Assembly: GCF_042242105.1 (NCBI RefSeq)
Contig: NW_027254970.1
Location: 1 to 64,000, forward strand
Reading direction: 5' to 3'
From: Pempheris klunzingeri
Lineage: Eukaryota > Chordata > Actinopteri > Acropomatiformes > Pempheridae
Length of the DNA: 64,000 bases
A model generated the notes under the pieces. It worked only from the letters and a program-made list of their open reading frames with translations. It was not told the origin of the DNA and did no database searches. This document shows, one piece after another, positions 23,065-36,020 of the stretch. How positions within the stretch are numbered: the first letter of the stretch is position 1; the number at the start of each line of letters is the position of its first letter. Made by a program: the position numbers and the translations under genes.

Positions 23065-26048
23065 AACCTCTGCGACCCTGGTCGGCCAGAGGCTAACTCG
23101 TAAACAGATCGGGCCACACGACAGGGTGTTTATCCCTCGTAGTGAGACAGACCGGTGCACATAATGTTGTCCGAGCATGTATGTGTTAGTGTGTTGAGTA
23201 CTTTAACTGTATCTAGTTTTACTCCCCCTGGGGCTGTTTGTTGTTTATAGTGAGAGACACTGACAACAGGCTCAGACTTCACTATGTAAACTCAGCATGA
23301 AGGCAGAAGCTTTATTCTAAGTGGTTCCCACACTCAGCATTAGTAGATTAGACAAACTACATAAACTAAAGGATCATCATACCTCATTAAGACTCCTCCA
23401 CTGGACTTTGCTCAAAAATTAAAAGTCAAATTTGAGCTGAAGAAGTCAAAACAAACTTTCCAACAACAGCATAACAGTCTTGACAAGAAACATAAAAATG
23501 TAATCATAGATCTGACTTACTGCACCATTTCCTATTGTGTTGTGAGGGGGAATGCTGTAGTATAACAATGAGCTATGGAGTCACATCAGTCTCAGTATCA
23601 ATGAATGCACATAGAGGAATTCACAAATGTATTTCAGGACTTTTACATGAATATTTCTCTCCGCATAAATATTTTTCAATGCACATGTAAATAGTTATCA
23701 TTGTATATAAATAATCCACAAATAAAGAATAAGGTTCTTAAATGTATTTCTGATGGACAAACATGTCTTTGTTCTAAATCCCCAAATATAAATATTTGCC
23801 ATTTTCATCAGAAACATTTTTGGATTTTGTTACAATTACATACAAACTGTTGAACCTGCATTGACAAACTTCTTCCCATGTGTGAACTTCACTGTAAGCA
23901 TAGATTTGAGGGTATAATTTCAAAATAATTAATGAGTGCTCTGAAAAAAAATGATGTAATTTACATATAAATCCATCAGTGTGCATTCATGAATACTGAG
24001 AGTGGTCTGACTACATAATGAGCTGCCAGCATACAGGAGTTTCATTTATTGAGGTTTCCAGGTCAAGTGGGCTGATCCTGAGGCTAATTAGAGCCACTGA
24101 AACAACAGGGTCAAGAGAGACAGAGCGAAGGAAGGTATCACTTGTGGCACCAACACACATGACACACTGTATCTATCACTGTCACACGAGTATTACACGA
24201 AGAAAAAAAACCCAAAGCCTGAATTGGTGCAAGGCCTTGTAATTCAAACTGATTGCCAGCAGAGTTGCACAAGCAGTGAAGTATGACTTTTCTCTTCCAT
24301 TAGCAGTGATGGAGCAGAGTCTGCCAGGTCAGGACTATTCATCAACATTATAATGTCATGATGAGATTGCTTCAAGTGCAAGTGAAAAACACAGGCTCCC
24401 ACTTCAACTCCCAGAGTAACAAAACATCATAGTATTGCATCCTTATGTGGCAGATGCACATTTGCACATTTAAGTCATGCTCTAGTGACACTGTTAAGGC
24501 CACACGTAAAACTGTGAGATGCACTATTAAAACTATATGACTGACGTCCTTTTCCTAGAACAGAAATGGAACATTAATGATGTTTCAACGCCTCCTACAG
24601 CTCTCACTAACAAGCACAATACCCCTAACTACCCTCATGGCTTTCTGGATGAACACAGGTACACCCTCAGCAATAGAGCGATGCCACCAAGGTGCACCAC
24701 TGAATCCCACAGGAGATCCTTCGTTCTTGTGGCCATGAGTCTGGACAACCTCTGTCTCATTGCTGGACACTGACAAGGATCATTATAATGCACAGTTCAT
24801 GTACCTGAATCTCAATCCACGGTTGTTGGCTGCTAGATCTGCTGTTTTAATGATGTCTGGTACTTGCAGTGAGATGCACTTTTAATACCTTTTAACTGTT
24901 TTATTTGGCAGTTTTTCTTTTCCATTCATACTTCATATTTTCCATTTTGTATACAGTAAAATTATTATATTATAGCATAGCCCTGTGCTTTCAGCCGTGT
25001 CATTTTTATGTATCCATGTATTTTGCACTTCCCTTAACATTGCATGTATTTCTACTCATGCACTGTGTATGTGCCACAAAGTACTGTATATATTTTACTA
25101 TGTACACAGACTATAATCCTTTTGAAAATCATTATTGAAAAAACATTGATTTTCCATCATTTGTGCTCTAGATTCAGTGCAACAGAGGAATTTATGAATA
25201 AAAATTGTGGTCTGGGTTTATCTGTGTGCTCGTATGTCACTCAAACCAAATCCGTATTAAATTCATATCAGGGTGTCTCACACCTTACATTATACATATG
25301 AAATTATTAAATCTGCTACCTCCCATTGACACACAAACACACACACATTAAGTGTGCCACTATTCTGCCATCACTAAACACAGCATGCTAATATGTGTGT
25401 GCTCGCCAGCAATATGGGGAATCTGGCAGAAAGCGAGGGTAAATTTGTTTTATCTGGAGCATAAACAGAGTTAACTCCATTATGTTGTTCCTCTGGGGGC
25501 CAGTTATACAGTCGGACCTTCACAGCCTGAGTAGGAACCCACTGAGGGGAGGAGATGGCTATCTGGGAGCCAGAGGGCAGATTGGGGGACCGTTTTTATC
25601 GATGCACATGCTGTAATGGGGTCTTCCTGTGAGGGGGCCTGAGAAGTTTCTTTTGACAGCACTTTCATGTGTTCTTTTGCAGTGTGTTGTGTGTTGTGTG
25701 TGTTCAGTGATCAGAGAAAGTCACTGTGGACCATTAGGTCCCCGCACGCATTCATATTAACACACATCTGGATATGTTTCTCCTTGAACAGTCATACCTA
25801 CATACAGTCTGGCAGTCCATGTGACCTTTTAATACCATCTAAGCACTTTTAGATAAGGCTAGTTAGACCTTTGGTGGTATATACCACCACCAGTGAGTGA
25901 CCACCATATGTGGACATACTCACACACACTCACACACACCTGCTCATGTCATGTCACACTGCTTGCACGCTATTATGTCCACAATTTCCTGTAGATGACA
26001 AATTTATGTGCTCACTCCTGTCAGAAAATGGCAGAAGATGATTTGAGA
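23065..26048. other. Intergenic desert
   Basis: Nearly 3 kb without a supportable exon. Short CA runs occur near 25330 and 25920. The stretch 25390-25640 is less AT-rich and could hold conserved regulatory sequence, but nothing diagnostic is visible. Confidence 0.4.
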
Positions 26049-26097
26049 AAGTGTTCTCTTTACAGCTGACATTAGATCAGCTGTAAAGAGAATACTT
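26049..26097. repeat. Near-perfect 21-bp-stem hairpin
   Basis: TTCTCTTTACAGCTGA (26054-26069) is mirrored exactly by its reverse complement at 26077-26092 across a 7-base loop. The stem extends outward by AAGT/ACTT after one G/T mispair. It stands alone in non-coding sequence. Confidence 0.85.
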
Positions 26098-26599
26098 ATT
26101 CATACTTGTGAAAACAGTAGTAGCAGTATCTACCTCCGATAATGCAGGGGGTTTGATGTAAAGGTTTGCTAGACATATCCATAAAGATTTTACAGCTGTG
26201 TTCAGGAGACACCATGTCTGTTAGGCCTGGAGGCTTAACTTAGTGACGTATCAGCTGCTCTGAGTTAATTCTGCACAGGTGAGGTGCCCCCAATTGCATC
26301 TCTTCTTAAAAAGCCAGTGAACTCATCGTGGGTTGACAGAGATGGACTAAATTGGCCAGTGAAAAGACGCAAATGTCAGGATTCAGAAATCACCTGGCGG
26401 GCTATGATTTAGTCAGGAGTAAGGTTTGGATTTGAGGTCCTCGGAGGGGGTGAGGGGCTCTAATTCAGACCAGCTTCCAGTCAAAGTAACAGTTAGTACT
26501 GCTGCGGTCTGTTAGCTGTCATGTGTGTCTGTCAGTTACATTTGGTGGTTTCACGCAGTGTTGTCAACAAGGTGTCTGTGTTGGGACAAGTCGCATCAA

Positions 26600-27700
26600 T
26601 CAGACAAGAGCTAGATTTGGGTGGTGGGAGGTTGACCACTAGCCAACGGCTCAAGCCAAGAGCATACCAGCATTGGAACAATAGGGAGGATACTGGCTTT
26701 TATTATATAATGTGGATTTTGGCTACTAATGTTGTCCAGAGTCTTATGTGCACAGATGAGGCTGATCCTTGTCTTCTGCTGCCAAAGATCCTCTTCATGA
26801 AGTGCAGCTCCTGCATGGACTCTATTTCTCCACGTTCCGTTTCGGGCTATGTCCTCCCAGTTAGTGGTGTCAGTGTGGAACATGTGGCCTGCCTGAAGTT
26901 GGGAGTAGATGATCTGTTTATGGAGTCCAGGATTCTTACAACATGGCCAGTCTATGTGAGTTGGTGCTTAATGATGGTGGTGGCAATCAATGCAGCCAGT
27001 GTTTGTTTTCGCTAGCATACAGATGTTTGTAGTGTTTGTCTTCCCAACTGATGCTCAGGATTTATGTCTCCTATCGGCAGTCCAGGTCTGTTCATACAGT
27101 AGAGCTGAAGGAGCAACTGCCTTGTAAACAAGCAGCTTGGTTCTCTCTTTGCCTGTCTGTTATTTTTGCAAAGGCCCCAATGGCACAGCTGATACAATGG
27201 TGATACAATAATGACATAATGAATTTCTCTGTCGATGTCATGTCTGGAGGAAAGGACGTTGCCAAGGAAGGGATCCATGTTTTTGAGACTAGTGTTGCCA
27301 ATAGGCTTTTTTTCCACAGAGGACAGTTCGACTTGTCACAGTCGGAACAAGCGCAGGTGTAAATAATCAAATCAGTGAAAGCTGGATTCCATTTAGCTGC
27401 TTTAGTTTCTAGGTACTGGAATTGTGCGTGGTGGCTCATTGTCACAGCTTACTGGGCCAGAGCTGCCATCATTAATTTTAGTTGTAATACCTATGCTTTT
27501 CCTGCTATGAGAAGAAAAAAGGCCTATGTGTGTTACTAGTGGAAGTTCTGTGCCGTACTGGTGGCTAATGGAGAGCTTGCATCTTCCTGATGTTCAGAGC
27601 CAGTCCCAAGAATCTGCATTGTTGAGCAAATAGATCAAGGATACAATAGCTCTTCTTCTAAATGGGCGATATAGATTGTCTTACCCCAAGCAACTTTAAC
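26600..27700 (-). mobile_element. Decayed LINE, reverse-transcriptase C-terminal part
   Basis: Minus-strand frames show in order the blocks typical of the 3' half of a LINE ORF2. RFLGLALNIRKMQALH is at about 27600, VLSSRHDIDREIHY at about 27230, and LLVYKAV/YG-like remains at about 27110. Next come INPEHQLGRQTLQ (about 27060), a KHQL...GH remnant (about 26960), KQIIYSQLQAGH (about 26905), and TTNWEDIARNGTWRNRVHAGAALHEEDL (about 26860-26780). Stops and frame changes separate the blocks, so it is an old non-functional copy. It belongs to a different family from the LINE at 6.3-7.4 kb. Ends are approximate; no tail or target-site duplication was identified. Confidence 0.75.
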
Positions 27701-29377
27701 AATTTCTTTAGCATGACTTTCTATTAGGAATTTTTGTAACTTATGGCATTGTATCAAAATAAAATTCAGATGGATATTATCCTATTGAATCAGAAGTCTG
27801 ATCATTGCTATGCCCTGGAGAAGGATATAGAACAGCATAAGAAGAGGGCTAAGGCAGAAAAGGGCAGCCCACCCATTGCAGTCCAACATGCGGAGGGCAG
27901 ATGTACAGGCGTGTGCATGGAGTGCAAAAGGTTGATCTAAATAAGACCCAGCTGATGTTGCTGTTTTCTCCTCAAAACCAGCCCTTTCGCCCTCTGCTCC
28001 TCCATCTCTCACTCATCTTTGTAGGCCTCTTTTACTAATCCTCTTGCACCGTTTGACCTATGACTTGGTGCCCATACTTTTTCATATCTCTCCCCCCTCT
28101 TTTGTTCTGCTTGGAGCGGGTGTATGTGTGGTAGATCTCAAGGGAGCAGGTAAAGTATAAATCTATAGTAGTTCTGACATCTCACAGTCTCTGGTTCCCA
28201 TTTGGTGTGATGCCCTGCAATCAGTCACTCCTCTACTCTCCTCCTTCCCTTTCTTTCCTCTTCATTGTTTTCATTCTGGAGACGTTTACAAAACCTTGTG
28301 AAGTTCCTCATGTTGGAAACCGAATGAATATCATGTACTTCACAATCACCCACATCCAAATCAGTGATATCAACTCTGATTATCTCTCCCTTGTATTTTA
28401 TTTTGCCTTGTAAGCAGCTGTATTAAATAGATGTACAGTTTTAATGATAACATGAGCAGACTCAGTGATTATTGTTGCTGACAGCTCACCGCAGGAGCAC
28501 TGGGGGGGACAAGTTCCCGCTCTGTTCTCTCATCTCCTGTCATATCAGCTTGATCAGTGAAACCGCTTAATGTGGACATGTGTTTCCCCTGCTAACAGTC
28601 TGCTTCAGGGCGCAAATGCTCACATACACACTAAACGAGCAAGAGAGCGTCTGTTTTGAATCCCACAGAGAGCAGGCCGATAAGGCAGTCTGCGGGATTT
28701 ACAAGACCTTTAATTTGTTGCTTATGTAACGCCATGTAAATTCTGTTGCAGTCTGTCATTTGGCTTCTCTTGTAGTGCAAAAGCTCCTCTTGATGCTAAA
28801 TCGGACTGGAAGAAGATGCCAAAATGTGAAAAGGAAAACTCGCTAGAAATAGTTCACCAGTAATTTCTGAAATTATCACTTATACTCATATTTTATGTTT
28901 AGAATGAAAACCATAAATTTACCTCTTAAATCCATGTCAGCGCACTTTTGGATATACCAATATGATGAGCAAGAATTAATTAAATACTTTGACATTGTGT
29001 CAAATTCGCTTATTTCCTCTGTTGATGTGAACTAGAGGAGAAGATTGACATCACTCTGACATCTGTTTTATAACTATGAAGCCATGTCATGTTAAGAGAA
29101 GCTAGCGAGCTGCAGGCTCCAGCTTCATGTTCAACATAGAAACATGAGAGTGGAATTGATCTTTTTATCTAATTCTTGAAAACAAAGAAAAAAGCAGATT
29201 TTTCCTTTAAACAACTGCAATTCCTTCCCTCACTGGCATTTCCCCCAATCATATCAAAAAGAGAAATCACAAAAGTAATAAAAATCAGACTAGATGTAGA
29301 ACTGATGTATTTTTCAGAATAAATATAATTCTGTCATTAAAGCCGTTTTTGATGCAAACTGTTGCAAAATGATAGGG
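27701..29377. other. Intergenic desert
   Basis: No exon is supported. The part at 28480-28760 is GC-balanced, and the part at 28830-29200 resembles dispersed teleost repeat sequence, but I cannot name a family for it. Confidence 0.35.
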
Positions 29378-29407
29378 ATCATCCATTAGCGATCCCTAAT
29401 GGATGAT
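29378..29407. repeat. Perfect 12-bp inverted repeat (hairpin)
   Basis: ATCATCCATTAG (29378-29389) and its exact reverse complement (29396-29407) are separated by CGATCC. Confidence 0.85.
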
Positions 29408-29761
29408 TATCTGGGTGAAGTGTGTTAAAGAAAGAGATGAATTATTGTTGGGTGCAGTAAGGGTGTTGAGATAGAGCTGGATGAACTGCTGAGGTTTGAG
29501 ACGATGGTGGGGGCTAAAGTGAAGAGGGCAGGATGCTGCAAGAGACAGAGAGTGAGAGAGCTTAGTGTAGGACAGTGGAGAGACAGACGACCACCACAGA
29601 GGACCTTGGAGGTGGATTAGAAGCACATGGTGAGACATCCAGACATTGCAACATTTGTGTGTGAGGATGACGGTTGGTCAGACGTACATCAGCTGACTCC
29701 CAGGGGAGGGTGATTTCTAACCCGAACCAGACAAAAGAACCCAACACCCCCAGAATTTGTA

Positions 29762-30779
29762 GGTGGAAGTGGTAAGTAAATTTACTCAAGTACAATTCTG
29801 AGGTACTTTATTTCTATATTTCCACTTTATACTACTTAATACTTCAACTCCACCTAGGGAAATATTATACTCTTCTAAAAACTGCATTTATTTGAGGGCT
29901 TAAATTAATAGTAACTTGTCAGATTAAGAATTTATATTTTTAAAAAAAAGCATATAAGTATATAAAATCAAATGCACTGTAGAGCTAAATTGCCCAGGCA
30001 TGAAGAACTTGCAGTGCAGAAATGGTAAACTGGGCTTGTATGTATGTTGGTCACAATAAAAAAAGAAAGAGAAAAAAATATAATTTCGATTCATACCAAG
30101 ATTGTGTGTTCATGTTACGTGTTAATGTTTTTTTTTAAAAAAGACACTGTGATCATGTTTTTTGAGCATCTAAATATTAAAATTAGTATCAGCCACAAAA
30201 AGTCTGTTGTTGGTTGAGCTATACTGTAATACAATATTACATATTAAAACAATCCCAAACTTTTGAGCTTGTGACCCCTGACAGTGAAGCAGTGAACCTT
30301 TAAACTTCTTAGATCGTTTAGGCTAAATTATGTTCTGAGGCTCAAAGAGGTTAAACATTTCTAAAGAAAGCAAAGATTAGAGAATAGAGAATATTCCAAA
30401 ACATTTGCACAAATCTGTGTAACAGAACTTTCTTCTTTTCTACTCTTTCTTATGACCCCTCAGATTCATCAGGGACACATTGGAGGGGTCCAAGCAGTAG
30501 GATGGGAAACATAAAATTATTAAAACAGCTACACCTCCAACAGCAAAATTATGCTTAATATGCTATGATGCTTCAATACAAACAATAATAATGTTATTAT
30601 ATCAATCACAGGGTCCACTGTACTTTACTTTGACATTTTAAATACAGTTAGCTGATGATAACTCTTTTACAACTTTTACTGTAGTTGGGGTTGGAGTTTA
30701 CTTGTAATGGATTTTTATGTTATTGCATTGTGACCTTTTTCTTATGTGAAAGATCTGAGCACTTCTTCCACCACTGCCT
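29762..30779. mobile_element. Non-autonomous DNA transposon of a common teleost family
   Basis: The left end reads GGTGGAAGTGGTAAGTAAAT then TTTACTCAAGTACAATTCTG. The right end reads CTTATGTGAAAGATCTGAGC then ACTTCTTCCACCACTGCC. The outer bases are inverted copies (GTGGAAG). Internal phrases such as GGAAATATTATACT and TTTACTTGTAATGGATTTTT are those of a very abundant teleost inverted-repeat element as I remember it. No transposase frame is present. The middle (about 30000-30560) is less recognisable and may hold other sequence. Confidence 0.7.
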
Positions 30780-32555
30780 AAAGTACAATGCAGCAAGGCA
30801 AAATAATCCGTCCTAAAGCTCTCTGATCCTCACCATCTACTGAAACCTGGCAGCAACAAATCAGGAGGTTCTTCCAGGCCCTGAAATCAGTCCAGAGGCT
30901 GATCTAAGCCTTGGTGTATCTTGGTGTGAGTCAGATCTCCAGAGACCGCGAGAGGGCCCGTCCATCACAGTCGGAGATAGTAGAGTTTACTGAGAGCTGA
31001 CATAAGGGCAACATTTCACTCTGACAGTTCAGGACAAGTGCCAACGTGCTGCCAAGGACATGCCAGCTTTCACTGGACTGCCTCAGCCCACCACAACACA
31101 GCTATTGTTAAAATATGGCGTGAAATCTAGTGTTCTTCACCAAGAAAATGTTTTCATTTTGATGCAGACAGTCTCTTGCAGCTTTTTTGACATCAGCTTG
31201 GCCATCACAAAGGCTTATATATGGAGCTGGTAAACTGGTGTCATAATTTCACGCTGGGTAGAGCGTGCAACCAAAACTTTAGATGATGTTCAAACATTCA
31301 AGAGAAAAAAAGCACATATACTTGCCTGTGACGTGTACTTCTGACTGAGAGCTAGCTCTGTCCCGTCAAAGCTTGAACTGTTACATGAGCATACTGGTGA
31401 TATTACTCTGACATTACATGGTAATATCGGTAATACAAAAGTTATTGAAGTGCTGTCCATCCCACCCAAGCTGAAATCATGATAGCTGTTTTGTCCAGGA
31501 TTCAACATGGCAGGAAATTGAATGCCAGAGACAGACTCACAGGGCTGCAGAGTCTTTCAGACATGCCTGCTGGGCTTGGAGGAACACACAGGATGAGCTG
31601 GCTCTGACCTCAGTGACATTTAGACAAGACGAGAACATCAGAACATTTCAGAAATGACGTTGAACTTCAGTCTCTTTTTGGGGCGAGAAGATGTGACAAC
31701 CTTATAAATGCATTTACTTCTCCACTTGCTTGCCTAAACATCATAAACTGTAATCATGCCGTTGTTAACCACTACACCAATTACACAGTGATTACACACT
31801 CAAACACCAGAGCACATGCTTCAAGTGCGTGTCAGAGATCTCACTGTCACCAGCGACGATGAGGATGACTGTTTGATCAATGAGTCATGATTTTAGTGAA
31901 GCAATGTGTGGCCATGTGTCCCTGAGTGTACACTGATTTGTTTGGACATCTGGGATGTCGAGGTAGTCTGGTCATTTGCTTGTCCATGAGTGTCTGTTTA
32001 TGTCGCATAAACTATCTCTTAAATCCTGTCAATGAACTCATCGTAGCATCCTCATTTTATACAGTAGCATGCAATCAAATTATTTCAATGTGTGTCATGG
32101 GCTCAAACATGACAAAAGAAACCATAGAGATCTACTATGCTCGCACTGTACAGGTACACACATCATAAAAAAGATATATATATAAATAATGCTAATGTTG
32201 TCCTACAGACTAATGTTGCATGCAACATATTTTGTGGTAGTTATTTTTCTATTTTGTTGTGTTTTGTTCAAATAAAGTATGTTACCACAGACACTATGAG
32301 TTAGTCTTTTCTCTCTTTCTATTACTGACACCCCCCACTCTCACTCAGACATATTAGCAGAGGCCTGGCAGACAGGTATCACAGGGTTTAAGGGTTTAAT
32401 ATTTTGTATAGTGGCTGTATATGGGTCGTTGTTACTGTTTGTGCCAGGAGTACTAGTCCCTGTCTGAGCCCCTTGATGTCTGCTGAGTTCACTAGGGTTG
32501 GTACTGAAGAGACTGGAACTGGTGGGGGTGACCACCATGTTGGAGATCTACCTCC

Positions 32556-32588
<33 letters not shown>

Positions 32589-33067
32589 AGTACAAAATGC
32601 CTGGGACTAAACCGCATTTGATTTTTATACGCTTGTGGCTAACAGGAGCCAGATGTAGCTGCCTCCAGGGAGCTTACCATCGAAACAGCCATTTATTTCT
32701 CTTTTTCGCTCTCTTTAATGAGATGTGTGCGTGCATGCTTACATACATAGTTGTGTGTATGTATGGTCAAATAAAAGTAGCCAATACACAGCAACAGCAT
32801 TTGCAATATTGCTCTATCCAGTTACAAATTTGGTATAACTTTGCTTGCTTGTTCATCAGTGCCAAAGACAGGATGTGTCCTATTCAGATGAAAGCTGCAT
32901 GAGAGTGAGGAGATCCATGATTTCATCACATAATGATAAATGAGAAACAATAGATCAGTGTGTCAGACCTCTGAGGACTCGCAGTTTTTTGGACACTCAA
33001 CCTGGCCCTGAGACACATTGTGAAGCCTGAGAGAGGGGTGAAGTAAGAACAGAGCGTGCACGCACAA
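30780..33067. other. Intergenic desert with a TG microsatellite
   Basis: No exon is supported. A (TG)n run of about 30 bases lies at 32559-32588. The rest is AT-rich unique-looking sequence. Confidence 0.4.
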
Positions 33068-33099
<32 letters not shown>

Positions 33100-33130
33100 G
33101 TATGCGTGTGTGTATGTTTGTGTATATATA
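33068..33130. repeat. Compound CA/TA/TG microsatellite
   Basis: CA units (33068-33086) run into TA units (33087-33099), then TG-rich and TA-rich units to about 33130. Confidence 0.85.
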
Positions 33131-33937
33131 TTTATATGACATACAACAAGCACATATATGGTCAAAAAATCCTGGCATTGTGGCTGCAGTGAATTTATCA
33201 GCTCATCAGTGACAGTCATTCATTAGTAACATACGCATACATGAGTATTGAAAAAGAGAGAAGAAAGCAGAGAGCAGCGTTCAGGAAAGAAGGGAGAGTG
33301 TTAATTGAAAGCGAATGTGTCTGTGCTGGCTGCTGGTCAGAGATGGGCTGGGGTCCCAGTTGGCTTCCACTTCAAAGGCCCTGCCCGCCTGTCTCGAGCG
33401 CACCTGCAGCCGGTTAAACCCTGCTCTCATCACTCAGGGCGTGGAAGGACCTCTCCTACAACTTAGAGACCTACAAAGCCTTTTGCAAAATGGCCGCAAT
33501 GGCCCACACTCAAGAATTCAACCTAGAGCACCAGGTAGCCCACACGACTTTCACTAAAGAACTGAACGTCAGTCACATGGTGTGAGTACTCACAGTAGGG
33601 GTCCTGCAGCCTCAACCACACGGTCTTTGCCACCCCCACCACAGGTCACACAAGGCTTGTATAACCACCACAATACAGTCCAATATGAGGCTTTTAATCA
33701 AATATATACAAATAAGTCACAGGAAGACTGACTGTTAGAAGGTGTTTCTATTCTGTTCTTGCGTTATGCTTAATTAATTTGTAGAACTCTAAAAAGTGTA
33801 TGAGGAGAATATTTTGAAACTCACAGTTTAAATGTTTTCATATATGTACTCTCACATGAAACATTTAAATGGAGTAATTTCTTGCATCAGACCAATCCAT
33901 ATTATGTCAACAACAATTGTGTCAATTCTGTCAAGAG
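33131..33937. other. Intergenic stretch before the Tc1 element
   Basis: No exon is supported. The segment 33310-33560 is GC-richer than its surroundings and might be a conserved element. The last 200 bases are AT-rich. Confidence 0.35.
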
Positions 33938-35525
<1,588 letters not shown>

Positions 35526-35639
35526 CATCGACTGATTCTTTCACTTGGGTGAAGTGCAACAAGCTGTAAACATAACAGTGACATTATTATCTCATTTTGC
35601 TATGGCGAAAATGTTTACAAAAAATTGCCCATTTATACA

Positions 35640-36020
35640 TCGAGCAGACACAGAACAACATTAACATTCATTTGGAGTCGTGTTTCTGACAAACTGATCA
35701 ATGTAAAGACAACCATCACTCTCCTTTTAGCTCAGTTTTTGGTCTCCACCAACTCCTGAGGGAAATATCTTGCGCTTTAGCTGCTACTATAAATACTACA
35801 CTGTGTTTAACAGCTACCTGCTAATTTTGTCTTTCTGTGGTTGGTGCTGGGCAGGTGTTCAGTGGGTTTATCATGGCTTTTTTGCTGACAACAGCTGCCT
35901 GCCGTTGTTGAAAAGAGGCTGATGATATCAGTGAGACAAAGCCAAAACAGTAAAGTAGCTGGCCGCAATAACAAAACAATGAGGTAAAAGATGAATCCAG
36001 ATGAATTGGGATGACAATTC
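35640..36020. mobile_element. Dispersed teleost repeat, likely non-autonomous DNA transposon fragment
   Basis: Phrases such as TTAGCTCAGTTTTTGGTCTC, CACCAACTCCTGAGGGAAAT, GTTGGTGCTGGGCAGGTGTT, CAGTGGGTTTATCATGGC and AGCCAAAACAGTAAAGTAGC match a high-copy teleost repeat I recognise from many fish sequences. No coding content. Ends were not determined. It begins about 115 bases beyond the Tc1 element. Confidence 0.55.

Noticed and set aside
26521-27015. 164-codon plus-strand frame
   Set aside because: It is antisense to LINE reverse-transcriptase blocks read clearly on the minus strand.
29396-29638. 80-codon minus-strand frame
   Set aside because: Ser/Leu/His-rich composition, no domain, no splice context, so probably chance.
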